DNA from: Saccharothrix obliqua
GTDB lineage: Bacteria > Actinomycetota > Actinomycetes > Mycobacteriales > Pseudonocardiaceae
Direction: 5' to 3'
DNA length: 64,000 nucleotides
Assembly (NCBI RefSeq): GCF_019375475.1
Contig: NZ_JAHXGQ010000019.1
Span: 1 to 64,000, forward strand
Position numbers and translations under genes: made by a program. Positions within the stretch are counted from its first letter, which is position 1, and every line of letters starts with the position of its first letter. Below are positions 9,188 through 17,468 of this stretch, piece after piece. The notes under the pieces are model-generated. The model did not search any database. It was not told the DNA's origin and saw only the letters and a list, made by a program, of their open reading frames with translations.

Positions 9188-12100
9188 CGCGAGGTCCTGC
9201 TGTGGGCTTGCTGGCGCAGGGCGAGGATTCGGGCCAGGCGGCCGATGACGGCTTCGGACTCGGGCTGGGTGCCGATGGCGCGCAGGTGGTGAAGGTGTAG
9301 CAGCGGCCTCAGCACGGTGATCGGGTCTCGTTGCTCCGACAGTGCTGCGGCATAGTCGGCGATCGCGTGCGTTCGCAGGCTCCAGGCGTGGATCACGGCC
9401 TGTCCTGCCTCTGTGCCGGCCAGTGGGTCGAGGCGGTCGGCCAGCGCGGTGGTGTGGTCGCGTAGTTCGGGGTCGAGGTGGCCGCTGGTCTGATCGATTT
9501 CGTGCAGTAGCCATGCCCGCCCGCTGATGGGGTCACCCGCCAGGGCGGTGGCGAGGTCGAGGAAGCTCGCCGCGGCGATGGCGTCTGGGGGAAGTCCGGT
9601 GACGCGGGCGGCCTTGATTTGGGTGAGGGCGGCGGCGGAGTCGGCGGCGAACGCGTGCAGCGCGGTGTTCAGGGCGGTGCCGTGGCCGTAGCGTCCGGTT
9701 GGCGGCTGCCAGTCGGCGAGGGTGAGGCCGGAGGCCAAGCGGACGCGGTGCAGTCGTCCTGCCCAGGTTGCGGCGTTCTCGGCGGCGTCGGCGAACCGCT
9801 GTGTGTCGGCAAGGTGCAGGAAGGTCGCGAGATGCTGGCTGGCGCGATGGTCGCTGAGGTCCCGGTGGCGGTGGAACCACCAGGCCGGCGGGTTCGGGCC
9901 GAAGGAGTCGAGAAGCGCTGGCAGGTGGTCGGTGATGATCTCGTCGAAGCGGTCGGGATGGGCGTGCAGGCGCAGCGCGAGGATGGACGATGCGGCCGGG
10001 AGATGGAGATCGGCGGTATCCACGACGGGCATCGGTGCCGTGACTCGCGGTGCTGTGGGCTTCGGTTGCCTGGTGCGGGACAGGATCAGCAGGATCTCGT
10101 GCGCGCGGCCGATCCAGGCCAGTTCGGCTGGGGCGGCGCACTCGCGCAACTCCAGGCGGCCTCCGCGGTTTAAGCGTGCGCGCAACAGCATCCGGTGCGC
10201 ACGGTGCCGGAGATCGATCGGCTGCACGCGATCGTGGTCGACTACGGCGATGTGGTCGGGAACCCTCCAGCGCGTCAGCCATGTCGACAGCTCGGCGTCC
10301 CACAGTTCCCAGGCGGCACCGCGGGCGGGCAGTTGCTCTGCTGTGATCTGCCAGCGGGCCGGTGACAGGATGGTGCGGCGGTAGCGGACGCGCGGCAGGT
10401 AGGGCATCGCGCCGGCCGCGCCGAACGCGAAGGCACCATAGGTCGGGAAGCAGGCGGTGGCGACTTCGGACAGGAATCGGGCCAGCGGCGCGGTGTGGTT
10501 GGTGGCTTCCAGCGCGCTTGCGACGTGTGGGACGACCCGCTTGCCGGTGGAACTCTGGATCAGGTGGAGGTCCGGGCCGTCGGCGGTCACCGCGAGGTCG
10601 GCAAGGTCGATCACGCCTGGACCGGGTGTGCGGTGCTCGGCGATCGGGATCACGGCCGGGGCGAGCATGCTCGTGCGGGCGACGTTCTCGCTGCGGCGCC
10701 AGCGCGGGGCGAAGGACAGTTGCGCTGGGACGGTGTCCGGTCCGGTGTCCTCGAAGGTTCGGCGGATCTCGGCGAGGTCGGTCGCGGGAAGCAGATGAGC
10801 GGTCCTTGCGGCCATGCTGCTGGCCGGACGCGGGGTACCGGTCAGTTCCAGCACGAACCTCCCGGCTGCCATCTCCTCCGGACTGCCGGCGCGGATGCTG
10901 AAGGCCACCTCTGCGCGCCCCGGCAACCGCTGCGGATCGAGCGGTGCGCTAGCCAGGTGTTCGACGAGGTCGGCAGTGAGGACGATCTCGCCGCCGGTCA
11001 TGCTCGCCTGCTGGACCAAGGTCAGCAGCTTGTCGTCGCGCTCGGACATCTGCCGGGGCCCGCGGTCGCGTCCGGAGCCGATGTAGCCGGCCGGGAGTCC
11101 CAGCCCGCTGTCTGCGACCAAGTCAAGGACCGGGACCAGCGCGCCGGTGCCATACCTGGCTCGGAACGCGGTCTGGTATTCCCGCCAAGCAGGGAAGCCG
11201 CCCAGGTGGGGCGAAAGTCGGTACAGCACGTCCACGGCGTCCCGGGCCTCGCGCGCCACAGCCTCGGGTAGCACTGCCTCGCAGTCGGCGATCGTGTCGA
11301 CCAGCAGCGGCGTACGTCCTGTCGGGGCGATCGCCGTCATCCGGTTGGCGACCTCCGGGGGCACGGCAGCAACCGGACCGCCGGTCAGTGCGTCGCGGAT
11401 CCCGTACAGCTCGGCGACCAGGCGCGCGATCTCGGGGATGTTCTCGGCGTCGGCGGCTTGCAGCACGTCGCATACCGCGTCGAGCGCATTGGGTTCTGTC
11501 ATCGGGATGTGCAGCGCGGTGATCAGGAACTGCTGGTCGAGCAGGCCGTGCAGGACTGTGTCGACTTGAATGGAGGTGGCCGTCGGGAACCTGTCCGCCA
11601 ACTGCCGGCGGAGGTCGCCGAAGATGACCGGTGTGGCTGCGGCCTTCAGCGCCACGATCGCGGGACGCGTGGCGCGTACCGAGACCTCGGTGAGCGCTTC
11701 GGCGCTCGGGGTGTCGTGGGGCACCATGCCGGGCACGACCAGCCGCCCGCCACGTACGGACGTCGCGTTGTTCGCAACCACTGGCAGCCGCTCCAGAAGC
11801 TCTCGGCAGCGGAACAGCCTCGCGCTCACCTCGGCGAGCCAGCCGCTGTCCGCGCGGACCGACAGGCGATGCGCGGCCCCGGTTCGGACCTTGGCCTGGT
11901 TGCCGATTCTCGCGGGCCCGATGCCGGCAAGCGGACCCAAAGGTGTCGAGCGCCGTTGCCAACGCAGCAAGTAGGCGGCCAGTGCGGTGGCAGCGCGGCG
12001 GACTCGGGAGGCGTCGGGGCCGGAGGCGGCGACGATGGCATCGATCTGGCGGCATAGCGCCGGGCTGACCGCGGTGAGCGCCATACGGATGTCGTCGCGG

Positions 12101-12240
12101 TCCCACACTCGCTTCATCCACGCCGAGGATGACGCAGCGTCGGAAAGGTCGAGGTCATCCGGCAGGTCCAGGTCGCCGGGGTCGGTGCTGACCCGCAGTA
12201 GCCCTACGCCATTCCACTGCCACCCTGCCGCCAACTCCAC
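9184..12240 (-). CDS. lanB: lantibiotic dehydratase (LanB, full length, fused SpaB_C)
   Basis: The product has 1018 residues from GTG at 12240, preceded by GAGGGGACGATC. The N-terminal lantibiotic dehydratase domain carries the conserved RSTPLGPLAGIG motif; it attaches glutamate from Glu-tRNA to Ser/Thr. The last ~250 residues form a SpaB_C domain (WWFHRHRD, LADWQPPTGRYGHG) that eliminates glutamate to give dehydroamino acids. The open frame extends to 12492 over the precursor gene, but that part is basic shadow sequence, so 12240 is chosen. It is separated from the precursor by a hairpin (12275-12310) and overlaps lanC by 4 bases. Length and domain order fit the FxLD-type dehydratases. Confidence 0.9.
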   Translation of the reverse strand: MELAAGWQWNGVGLLRVSTDPGDLDLPDDLDLSDAASSSAWMKRVWDRDDIRMALTAVSPALCRQIDAIVAASGPDASRVRRAATALAAYLLRWQRRSTPLGPLAGIGPARIGNQAKVRTGAAHRLSVRADSGWLAEVSARLFRCRELLERLPVVANNATSVRGGRLVVPGMVPHDTPSAEALTEVSVRATRPAIVALKAAATPVIFGDLRRQLADRFPTATSIQVDTVLHGLLDQQFLITALHIPMTEPNALDAVCDVLQAADAENIPEIARLVAELYGIRDALTGGPVAAVPPEVANRMTAIAPTGRTPLLVDTIADCEAVLPEAVAREARDAVDVLYRLSPHLGGFPAWREYQTAFRARYGTGALVPVLDLVADSGLGLPAGYIGSGRDRGPRQMSERDDKLLTLVQQASMTGGEIVLTADLVEHLASAPLDPQRLPGRAEVAFSIRAGSPEEMAAGRFVLELTGTPRPASSMAARTAHLLPATDLAEIRRTFEDTGPDTVPAQLSFAPRWRRSENVARTSMLAPAVIPIAEHRTPGPGVIDLADLAVTADGPDLHLIQSSTGKRVVPHVASALEATNHTAPLARFLSEVATACFPTYGAFAFGAAGAMPYLPRVRYRRTILSPARWQITAEQLPARGAAWELWDAELSTWLTRWRVPDHIAVVDHDRVQPIDLRHRAHRMLLRARLNRGGRLELRECAAPAELAWIGRAHEILLILSRTRQPKPTAPRVTAPMPVVDTADLHLPAASSILALRLHAHPDRFDEIITDHLPALLDSFGPNPPAWWFHRHRDLSDHRASQHLATFLHLADTQRFADAAENAATWAGRLHRVRLASGLTLADWQPPTGRYGHGTALNTALHAFAADSAAALTQIKAARVTGLPPDAIAAASFLDLATALAGDPISGRAWLLHEIDQTSGHLDPELRDHTTALADRLDPLAGTEAGQAVIHAWSLRTHAIADYAAALSEQRDPITVLRPLLHLHHLRAIGTQPESEAVIGRLARILALRQQAHSRTSR

Positions 12241-12274
12241 GATCGTCCCCTCGATCCGATGTCGACCGCACTGC

Positions 12275-12310
12275 CTCCCTGCCGCCGCGGGACGCCGCGA
12301 CGGCAGGGAG
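12275..12310 (-). terminator. attenuator-like hairpin between precursor and lanB
   Basis: Positions 12275-12284 pair perfectly with 12301-12310, and an inner CGCGG/CCGCG stem extends the hairpin. It sits just after the precursor stop. In RiPP operons such partial terminators commonly let the precursor be made in excess over the enzymes; that role is inferred here. Confidence 0.6.
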
Positions 12311-12316
12311 TGCTGA

Positions 12317-12523
12317 TCAGAACTGGTTGTTGTTCTGCGACGTGCACGCGCTCGCGCCGTTGGAGCAGGTGTTGCCGCACCCGTCGTCGGTGGGGCAGTC
12401 GTTGCTGTGCGGCGTCGCCTGGTGCGAGAGCACCGGGCGGATGTCCAGCTCGAACTCGTCCTCGACGGGCACTTCCAGGAGCGCTGTCGCACCGCCGGAT
12501 GGCTCGATCGCTACTACGGTCAC
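12317..12523 (-). CDS. lanA: FxLD family lanthipeptide precursor
   Basis: This 68-residue precursor starts with GTG at 12523 behind a strong GAGGAGAACC site. The leader (about residues 1-35) contains the family motif FELD at residues 24-27, which gives the FxLD class its name. The core has Cys43, Cys49, Cys53 and Cys60, with Ser/Thr at 37, 40, 45, 52, 54, 58, 61 and 62 available for dehydration. Up to four thioether rings are therefore possible. The tail ends in an Asn/Gln-rich stretch (QNNNQF). It lies 10 bases after the methyltransferase stop and is followed by a hairpin. The cleavage site and ring pattern cannot be read from sequence. Confidence 0.93.
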   Translation of the reverse strand: MTVVAIEPSGGATALLEVPVEDEFELDIRPVLSHQATPHSNDCPTDDGCGNTCSNGASACTSQNNNQF

Positions 12524-12532
12524 GGTTCTCCT

Positions 12533-13795
12533 CTACTGGTGATTGGGGTGTTGCAGGGTGTCTTGGCCGAGCGTGTTCGCGGGTCGCGGCCAAGAGATCA
12601 AGACCCGGCTGTGGCGCTTGCCGACGACGAAGTCCGCCTCAGGCAACTGCTCGTCGGGGGTCGACGCCGGGTAGACGAGGTACTGCGGCCCTGGGCCGCC
12701 GCGGTGGTCGCGGTCCCAGATGCGGAGCTGTTCGGCGACAACCTCGGCCAAGCCGGCGGGATTCGGGCCGTAGGCGTGGACCTCCAACGTGAGATCTTTC
12801 CCGCCGAGCCGGCGGGATGCCACGTACGCCAGGTTGGCGTCGTCGATGGCCGCCATGCCGGTGTAAATGCCGCCCAGCGGCCGGGGTGACGCCTCGTTCG
12901 CCTTGCTGTCGACCATGATGCGGCAGAATCCGGGAACGGTGGTGGCCAGCCACATCTGCATGGTCGCCCACGGCTCACCAAGGCGAAGCCCTGCCCCGCT
13001 GTCCACCACGATCGGGTCGTGGTTCAGCACGCCGTCCAGCCGCGACAGGTCGGTCGGGGACTGCTCGTCGAAGACCAGCCTGACACCCTCGCGCAGCACC
13101 AGCTCGGTGCTGTCGTGGGCACCGGCGCCCTGCATCGGCACAAACCCGAACAGCCGGGCCGACTCGCTGACCAGCCGATCACTCTCGCGTACCAGGGCCA
13201 CGGTGCGCATCAGCCCCATGACCTTCAGCGGAACCACCAGCATGCCGCCGTCCACCAGTTGGTCAATCCAGGCCGGCGGTACGTCCCACGACCCGACAGT
13301 GACCAGGATGCGGTCGTAGGGCGCGTGTTCCGGCACTCCGTACTCGGCGTCCGCAAGCACCACGTTGACCCGCGAGTATCCGGCCTGCTCGAGGAACCGG
13401 GAGGTCCGGTCGGTGACGAACCGGTCGATGTCGACGGTCGTCACCCGGCCGGTCGGCCCGACCATCTCGGACAGGTAGGCGGCGTTCATCCCGCCGGAGC
13501 CGATCTCCAGCACGTTCATCCCGGGCTCGATCCGTGCCTGCTCCAGCATGTGCGCCTGCGCGTCCGGGGCGGACAGCGAACTCAACGCCCGCCCGCGATC
13601 GTCCTGCTTCGTCACAAGCCCGTTCCATGGCTCGTAGACCGCTTCGAGATCGGCCTCCGGAGCGAAGAACTCACGCGGAACCGCTCGCATCACGGCCTCG
13701 ACGCGGGCGGAGACGATCGTTCCTGCCTCCTTGAGTGCATCGACGGTCTGGTTGCGCAGCTGGGTAGCTCGCTCACCGGGCGTCGTTCCAGTCAC
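12533..13795 (-). CDS. methyltransferase, FxLD system (protein-L-isoaspartate methyltransferase-like)
   Basis: The 420-residue enzyme starts with GTG at 13795, with AAGGAC seven bases upstream. The N-terminal half is a PCMT-type SAM-dependent domain with motif I VLEIGSGGMNAAYL, and it carries the REFFAPEADLEAVYEPWNG stretch typical of the FxLD-associated family. Relatives in lanthipeptide clusters methylate aspartate and can give succinimide/isoaspartate in the product. Whether that happens here is inference: the core has Asp42, Asp46 and Asp47. It is first in the operon and ends 10 bases before the precursor. A fragment of a second copy lies near 36.5 kb. Confidence 0.9.
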   Translation of the reverse strand: MTGTTPGERATQLRNQTVDALKEAGTIVSARVEAVMRAVPREFFAPEADLEAVYEPWNGLVTKQDDRGRALSSLSAPDAQAHMLEQARIEPGMNVLEIGSGGMNAAYLSEMVGPTGRVTTVDIDRFVTDRTSRFLEQAGYSRVNVVLADAEYGVPEHAPYDRILVTVGSWDVPPAWIDQLVDGGMLVVPLKVMGLMRTVALVRESDRLVSESARLFGFVPMQGAGAHDSTELVLREGVRLVFDEQSPTDLSRLDGVLNHDPIVVDSGAGLRLGEPWATMQMWLATTVPGFCRIMVDSKANEASPRPLGGIYTGMAAIDDANLAYVASRRLGGKDLTLEVHAYGPNPAGLAEVVAEQLRIWDRDHRGGPGPQYLVYPASTPDEQLPEADFVVGKRHSRVLISWPRPANTLGQDTLQHPNHQ

Positions 13796-14146
13796 GAAAT
13801 GTCCTTAGATGTCGTACTTCATGGTGGTTGCGGGCCGCGCTAAGCAGACGCGAGAGTACATACCGTAGTGGAATGACTACTCCACGCGACGTCCGGGAGT
13901 CTGCGGTTCCGATCGCTACGCGTGCGGTTGAGGTGTATGGCGCTTGGCTTGGAACGTGAAAAAAGCTCCTTGACGCTCCGGGCTGTCGGATTCCGTCGAA
14001 CCGTATCGGCATAATCACGGGCCGCAATCTTGCGGTGGAGCTGCCTCTACCTGTCTTATCGCGGATTTGGCCGTCGAAACTTGCGTCTTTCGCAACCAGT
14101 GCTGTGGTCCGGGAGGTGGAGGAACGCCGCGGACGTTCCCCCACCT
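13796..14146. promoter_or_regulatory. upstream region of the lanthipeptide operon
   Basis: This non-coding stretch between two minus-strand operons should hold the promoter of the lanthipeptide genes. A short inverted element gtagt...actac lies near 13865-13880. No promoter boxes can be assigned with confidence. Confidence 0.4.
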
Positions 14147-14497
14147 CTAGCAACCCGCCGACGGTGCGCCCGTTGTCTGGTCGGCGGGGGTGGCGTGTCG
14201 GGCCGCGCCGGTCGGGGGCACGGCGGGCTCGACGGCGATCAGGTGCCGGTGGGCGGTGGCCCAGATCCGGCAGCTCGAGGTGCGACCGCGTCGCCACCAG
14301 GGGCGGCAGGGGCAGCGGCCCTGGGAGTCGGGCCGGTGCTGCTCGATCAGGTCACGCACGGTGGCCGTCAGCTTCAGGAGTTCGCTGGCCAGGATCGACG
14401 CTCGGGTGTGGTCGTCGCCGAGGGCGAGCAGGCGTTCGAGGTAGTCCAGGCGGTCGGTGATGTCGCCGTGCAGGCTGGCGGTCAGGACTTCATCCAT
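14147..14497 (-). CDS. conserved actinobacterial protein, CPCRPWWRR-type
   Basis: The 116-residue product from ATG at 14497 starts MDEVLTASLHGDITDRLDYL. It has an N-terminal helical part and then a cysteine/tryptophan-rich patch (RCPCRPWWRR, SSCRIWATAHRHLI). Proteins of this look occur near XRE regulators in Actinobacteria; no function is known to me. The ATG overlaps the stop of the short frame upstream (ATGGATGA), suggesting translational coupling. The Cys residues could bind a metal. It is the last gene of the minus-strand operon that begins at 15444. Confidence 0.65.
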   Translation of the reverse strand: MDEVLTASLHGDITDRLDYLERLLALGDDHTRASILASELLKLTATVRDLIEQHRPDSQGRCPCRPWWRRGRTSSCRIWATAHRHLIAVEPAVPPTGAARHATPADQTTGAPSAGC

Positions 14498-14610
14498 CTG
14501 CGGCTCCGGGCACGTCCGAGGTCTGCTGGTCAAAGGAGGCGGGGGCGGGCGACCACAGGACCGGGTGAAGGTCCCGCGGCACGAGGTAGCCGACGGGATG
14601 TCCAGAACCG
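14490..14610 (-). other. probable short coding segment, start unclear
   Basis: In one minus frame the stretch reads GHPVGYLVPRDLHPVLW and runs to a TGA that overlaps the start codon at 14497. Codon use looks like coding sequence, but no start codon with a ribosome-binding site was found. It is either a tiny gene with an unrecognised start, or the true 3' end of the 14611-14802 gene displaced by a frameshift. Confidence 0.35.
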
Positions 14611-14802
14611 TCAGGTCGCGGCCGCGCTGTCGAACGGGCCGCAGGGCCATGGCTGATCCCGACACACCGCACAGCGGGCGTGCTCTTCGGGCGGCGGCAG
14701 GTGCGCGGCGAGGGCATCGACAGCGCCGCCGGCTCGGCCCAGCGGGCTGTCGACGGCCACGGCCAGTGCCACGATTGCGCGCCACTGCTCGACCATGGCC
14801 AT
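14611..14802 (-). CDS. small protein with CAVCRDQPWPC motif
   Basis: The 63-residue frame starts at ATG 14802 and ends TGA at 14611. The N-terminal half is helical (MVEQWRAIVALAVAVDSPLG). The C-terminal half holds CAVC and PWPC pairs that could form a zinc site. It lies 5 bases after the stop of the upstream gene, so it is in the same operon. No family function is known to me. Confidence 0.55.
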   Translation of the reverse strand: MAMVEQWRAIVALAVAVDSPLGRAGGAVDALAAHLPPPEEHARCAVCRDQPWPCGPFDSAAAT

Positions 14803-14807
14803 GGCGA

Positions 14808-15370
14808 CTACAGGTCCGCAATTCCCGGCGGGGCGGCGGGCCGCCGACGTCGCCCGTTGCGCAGGTCGACCAGCAGGTCGTCGTAGACGTGGGACAGGGC
14901 CGCGACCTCGTCCATCGCGGCGTGCGTGGCAAGCCTGAGCGATGCGCGGCGGGCGCACCCCGGTGCAACTGCTGCCAGTGCGCCCAGGTCATGGCCATGC
15001 GGTCGACGGGCCAGCCCAGGGTCTTGCTGTGCAGCAGGGCTGCCGTCGGAGGTTCGGGCACGGTTTCGACAGCCCAGCGGTCGATCTGGTCGATCAGTGT
15101 CGCGCGAGCTTGTGCGCAGTCCGCCAGGGCCTGGGAGCAGGCCGCAAGCACGGCGTCGCTTGCCTGCGTCTCGTGGATCGTCCGGAGTGCTTCGGCCCGT
15201 TCCTGGTGGCGGCGGGCCAGCATCGTGACCACCACCAGGACGGGGTGGTCGTCGGTCGGGTGGTCGGCGTCGAAGGCTCCCAGGAGTTCACCCCCGGTGG
15301 GCAGCAGCAGCGCGTCGTTCGGGTGCGGTGTCGCGGTGACCACGGCGTCCACCTCCGGGTGAAGCGTCAC
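14808..15370 (-). pseudogene. DUF4254-like protein, one frameshift
   Basis: The frame starts with GTG at 15370, overlapping the stop of the 25-residue peptide gene (GTGA). About 138 residues are in one frame, ending near WAHWQQLHRGAPA. The sequence then continues coherently in another frame (LATHAAMDEVAALSHVYDDL) to TAG at 14808. One base is therefore gained or lost near 14945. The middle (ARATLIDQIDRW, then LLHSKTLGWPVDRMAMTWAH) resembles DUF4254 proteins, which have a two-part helical form with a 'LHTETPG..IDRLS' stretch. That match is from memory and moderate. A sequencing error would explain the break equally well. Confidence 0.5.
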
Positions 15371-15444
15371 AGCAGGTCAAGCGGTACGTCCTCGACGGTG
15401 CCGCACGTCGATGGGCCGATGAAAGACAAGAAGGTCTCGCGCAT
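15367..15444 (-). CDS. 25-residue peptide, first gene of operon
   Basis: ATG at 15444 is preceded by GGGAG seven bases upstream, and the frame ends in TGA that overlaps the GTG of the next gene (GTGA). The peptide starts MRETFLSFIGPSTCG and ends VPLDLL. It has a hydrophobic N-terminal half, one cysteine and an acidic C-terminal part. A perfect 10-bp inverted repeat lies 13 bases upstream of its ATG. It may be a translational leader, a regulatory or signalling peptide, or a RiPP-like precursor. The TPR regulator divergent to it makes peptide sensing worth testing. No homologue is known to me. Confidence 0.55.
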   Translation of the reverse strand: MRETFLSFIGPSTCGTVEDVPLDLL

Positions 15445-15456
15445 CGCTGATCTCCC

Positions 15457-15479
15457 GCCGATCAGCAGGGCTGATCGGC
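15457..15479. promoter_or_regulatory. 10-bp perfect palindrome, probable operator
   Basis: gccgatcagc (15457-15466) and gctgatcggc (15470-15479) are exact reverse complements with a 3-base spacer. A third half-site-like ggctgatcacc follows at about 15481. The element lies between divergent genes, close to the start of the peptide gene and 72 bases before the XRE regulator start, so autoregulation by that XRE protein is the simplest reading. Confidence 0.6.
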
Positions 15480-15551
15480 TTGGCTGATCACCGGCGGTAC
15501 ATCGGCCGCGGGTGCCGCTACGGTGACGGTGAACGAGCCGCGAGAGGGCCC

Positions 15552-16919
15552 ATGAACGTCGGCAGCGGCGACGACCGGCCGATCGACCCGGTCGTGTGGC
15601 ACGGCCGCGAGATGCGCGAGGCCCTCTCCCGGCGTGACATCGGCCGGGTCTACCGGCTCTTACGGCGGGTCGGGGTGTCCCAACGGCAGATCGCCGCCTG
15701 CACGGGACAGGGCCAGTCGGAGATTTCGGCGATCACCAACGGGCGCCAGGTCCAGGCATACGACGTGCTGGAGCGCATCGCCGACGGCCTGAAAATCCCC
15801 CGGGGGTACCTGGGTTTGGCGTACAGCGACGACGCGGTCGCGCGTGCCTTGTCATCTGGTTCGCACGGTGCGGAGGACGGCTTCATGGAACGGCGTGGTT
15901 TTCTCGGTCTGGTCAGCAAGCTGGTCGTGGGCTCGGCGCTCACCCCGGCGGAGTTGGACTTCCTGGCCGTGACGCCCGCGTCGACACCGGTGCCCGAGCA
16001 CGTCGGCACCACCGACGTGGAGCAGGTGCGCACTGTCAGCGCCAAGCTGCGTGCGCTCGACGTCGCCCATGGCGGCGGTTCCTGCCGCGATGCGATCCTG
16101 GCCCACGTTGGGTGGGCCCAGTCGCTGTTGAACGCCCGGTGCGACGACACGGTGCGCGCCCGGCTGCTGTCCGCGGTCGCCGAGATCAAGACGCTGGCCG
16201 GGTGGAGTGCCCACGACCTCGGTCTGGCCGACGAGGCCCGCCGCTACCTCGGTCAGGCCGTGCGCGACGCGCAGGACGCCGGCGACCCTGCCCACACCGC
16301 GATCGTCCTGCACCACCTGGGCCGCGTGCCGTTGGACAACGGCGACCCGGGCGAGGCGCTGAAGGTGTTCCAACTCGGCGAGATCGCCGCCAAGGACTCC
16401 CGCTCGACAGTGGCCGTGGCGTTCCTCCACGCCAACCAGGCCGTCGCCTACGCCCACCAGGGTGATCAGGGGCAGGCGCTCACGGCGTTGCGCCGCGCCG
16501 AGGACGAGTACGCCCACGCCGGCCCGCACGAAGCCGATCGTGGGTTCACCCGCTTCTTCGACCAGGTCGCCCTCGACACCGCCGCGGCCCGCGTCCACAG
16601 CCAACTCGGCCTCATCGATCCCGGGCACCGCGCGGAGGCCATCACCCGCCTGACCCGCGCCCTGGCCGGCACCTCGGTCGGGCACGGCCGCCAACGCGCG
16701 TTCAACCTCGCCTGGCTGGCCACCTGCCTGCTCGCCGAAGGCGACCTCGACACCGGCGTCGAACTCGGAACACAGGCCCTGCACGCCGTGCGCGCCGTGC
16801 AGTCGACCAGGCTGCTCGACCACCTCAAGCCGCTGGAAGATCAGGCCGCACGGCACGGCGGCACCGGCGACGTGCAACAACTCCACCACGAGGTCCGACT
16901 ACTGCGCTCGGTCGCCTGA
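15552..16919 (+). CDS. XRE-family regulator with TPR-like C-terminal domain
   Basis: The 455-residue product from ATG at 15552 carries an N-terminal helix-turn-helix (VGVSQRQIAACTGQGQSEIS, about residues 38-57). A long helical region with TPR-type repeats follows (HTAIVLHHLGRVPLDNGDPG, AFLHANQAVAYAHQGDQGQA). Such proteins are cytoplasmic DNA-binding regulators whose TPR part often binds a peptide or protein partner. A downstream frame start at 15480 is rejected because the intervening residues fall in the operator region. It is divergent from the peptide-led operon. Length and frame are intact. Confidence 0.85.
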   Translation: MNVGSGDDRPIDPVVWHGREMREALSRRDIGRVYRLLRRVGVSQRQIAACTGQGQSEISAITNGRQVQAYDVLERIADGLKIPRGYLGLAYSDDAVARALSSGSHGAEDGFMERRGFLGLVSKLVVGSALTPAELDFLAVTPASTPVPEHVGTTDVEQVRTVSAKLRALDVAHGGGSCRDAILAHVGWAQSLLNARCDDTVRARLLSAVAEIKTLAGWSAHDLGLADEARRYLGQAVRDAQDAGDPAHTAIVLHHLGRVPLDNGDPGEALKVFQLGEIAAKDSRSTVAVAFLHANQAVAYAHQGDQGQALTALRRAEDEYAHAGPHEADRGFTRFFDQVALDTAAARVHSQLGLIDPGHRAEAITRLTRALAGTSVGHGRQRAFNLAWLATCLLAEGDLDTGVELGTQALHAVRAVQSTRLLDHLKPLEDQAARHGGTGDVQQLHHEVRLLRSVA

Positions 16920-17056
16920 TCCCCGTCGGCCGAACGTCTCCGTACCAGAGCATGTCATGGCCACGTACATGCTGATTCTGTTGGACCAGCGTGGAGGCAC
17001 GGCGGGGCGGGATCGGTCGATGCGGCCCGGTTCACGACGGGCGCGACCCCGCATCC

Positions 17057-17340
17057 TCACGACGACTCCGCCTCACCCGCCGGTCTCGTTCCCATCGCGT
17101 CCTGTGACGGCTTGACCGACGTCGGCGTCGAGTCGAGGTCGTCGAGTTGTCGCCGGGCACGTTCGGCGTCGGTGTCGCGGCCGTGGTCCCGGTAGAGCCG
17201 GAACGCCTCCCGCCAGATCGCGCGGGCTTGGATGTGTTGCCCGAAGGCGGCATGGGAGTGGCCCACGCTGTCGAGGGTGTCCACGACCTGGTGGATGTGA
17301 CCGTGGGTGCGGAACAGAGAGACGGCTTGGTGGTAGCGGA
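17057..17340 (-). pseudogene. 3' remnant of a TPR/NB-ARC-type regulator
   Basis: The minus frame ends with LFRTHGHIHQVVDTLDSVGHSHAAFGQ and AIWREAFRLYRDHGRDTDAER in sequence. This is the characteristic last TPR of AfsR/SARP-like regulators ('DTLDHLGHTHAALG...ARAVWREALELYRDQGRD'). The rest of that gene is absent and the frame upstream becomes nonsense near 17340, where the AT-rich promoter of the next gene lies. It is a truncated remnant. Confidence 0.6.
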
Positions 17341-17399
17341 AACCCCGTTGAACGTCGCGCCGTCGTGACGCAACACCCAACGCCGTTATACCCGCCGAC

Positions 17400-17468
17400 C
17401 CGATTCGAACTATTTTTATATTGTTGCGATAAATCCCAACATATCCCACTCGGACACCTGGAGCAACA
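17400..17468 (+). promoter_or_regulatory. AT-rich promoter region
   Basis: An unusually AT-rich patch (actatttttatattgttgcg near 17410) precedes the GTG at 17469, and CTGGAG serves as the ribosome-binding site. A -10-like TATATT is visible; the -35 is not clear. Confidence 0.5.
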
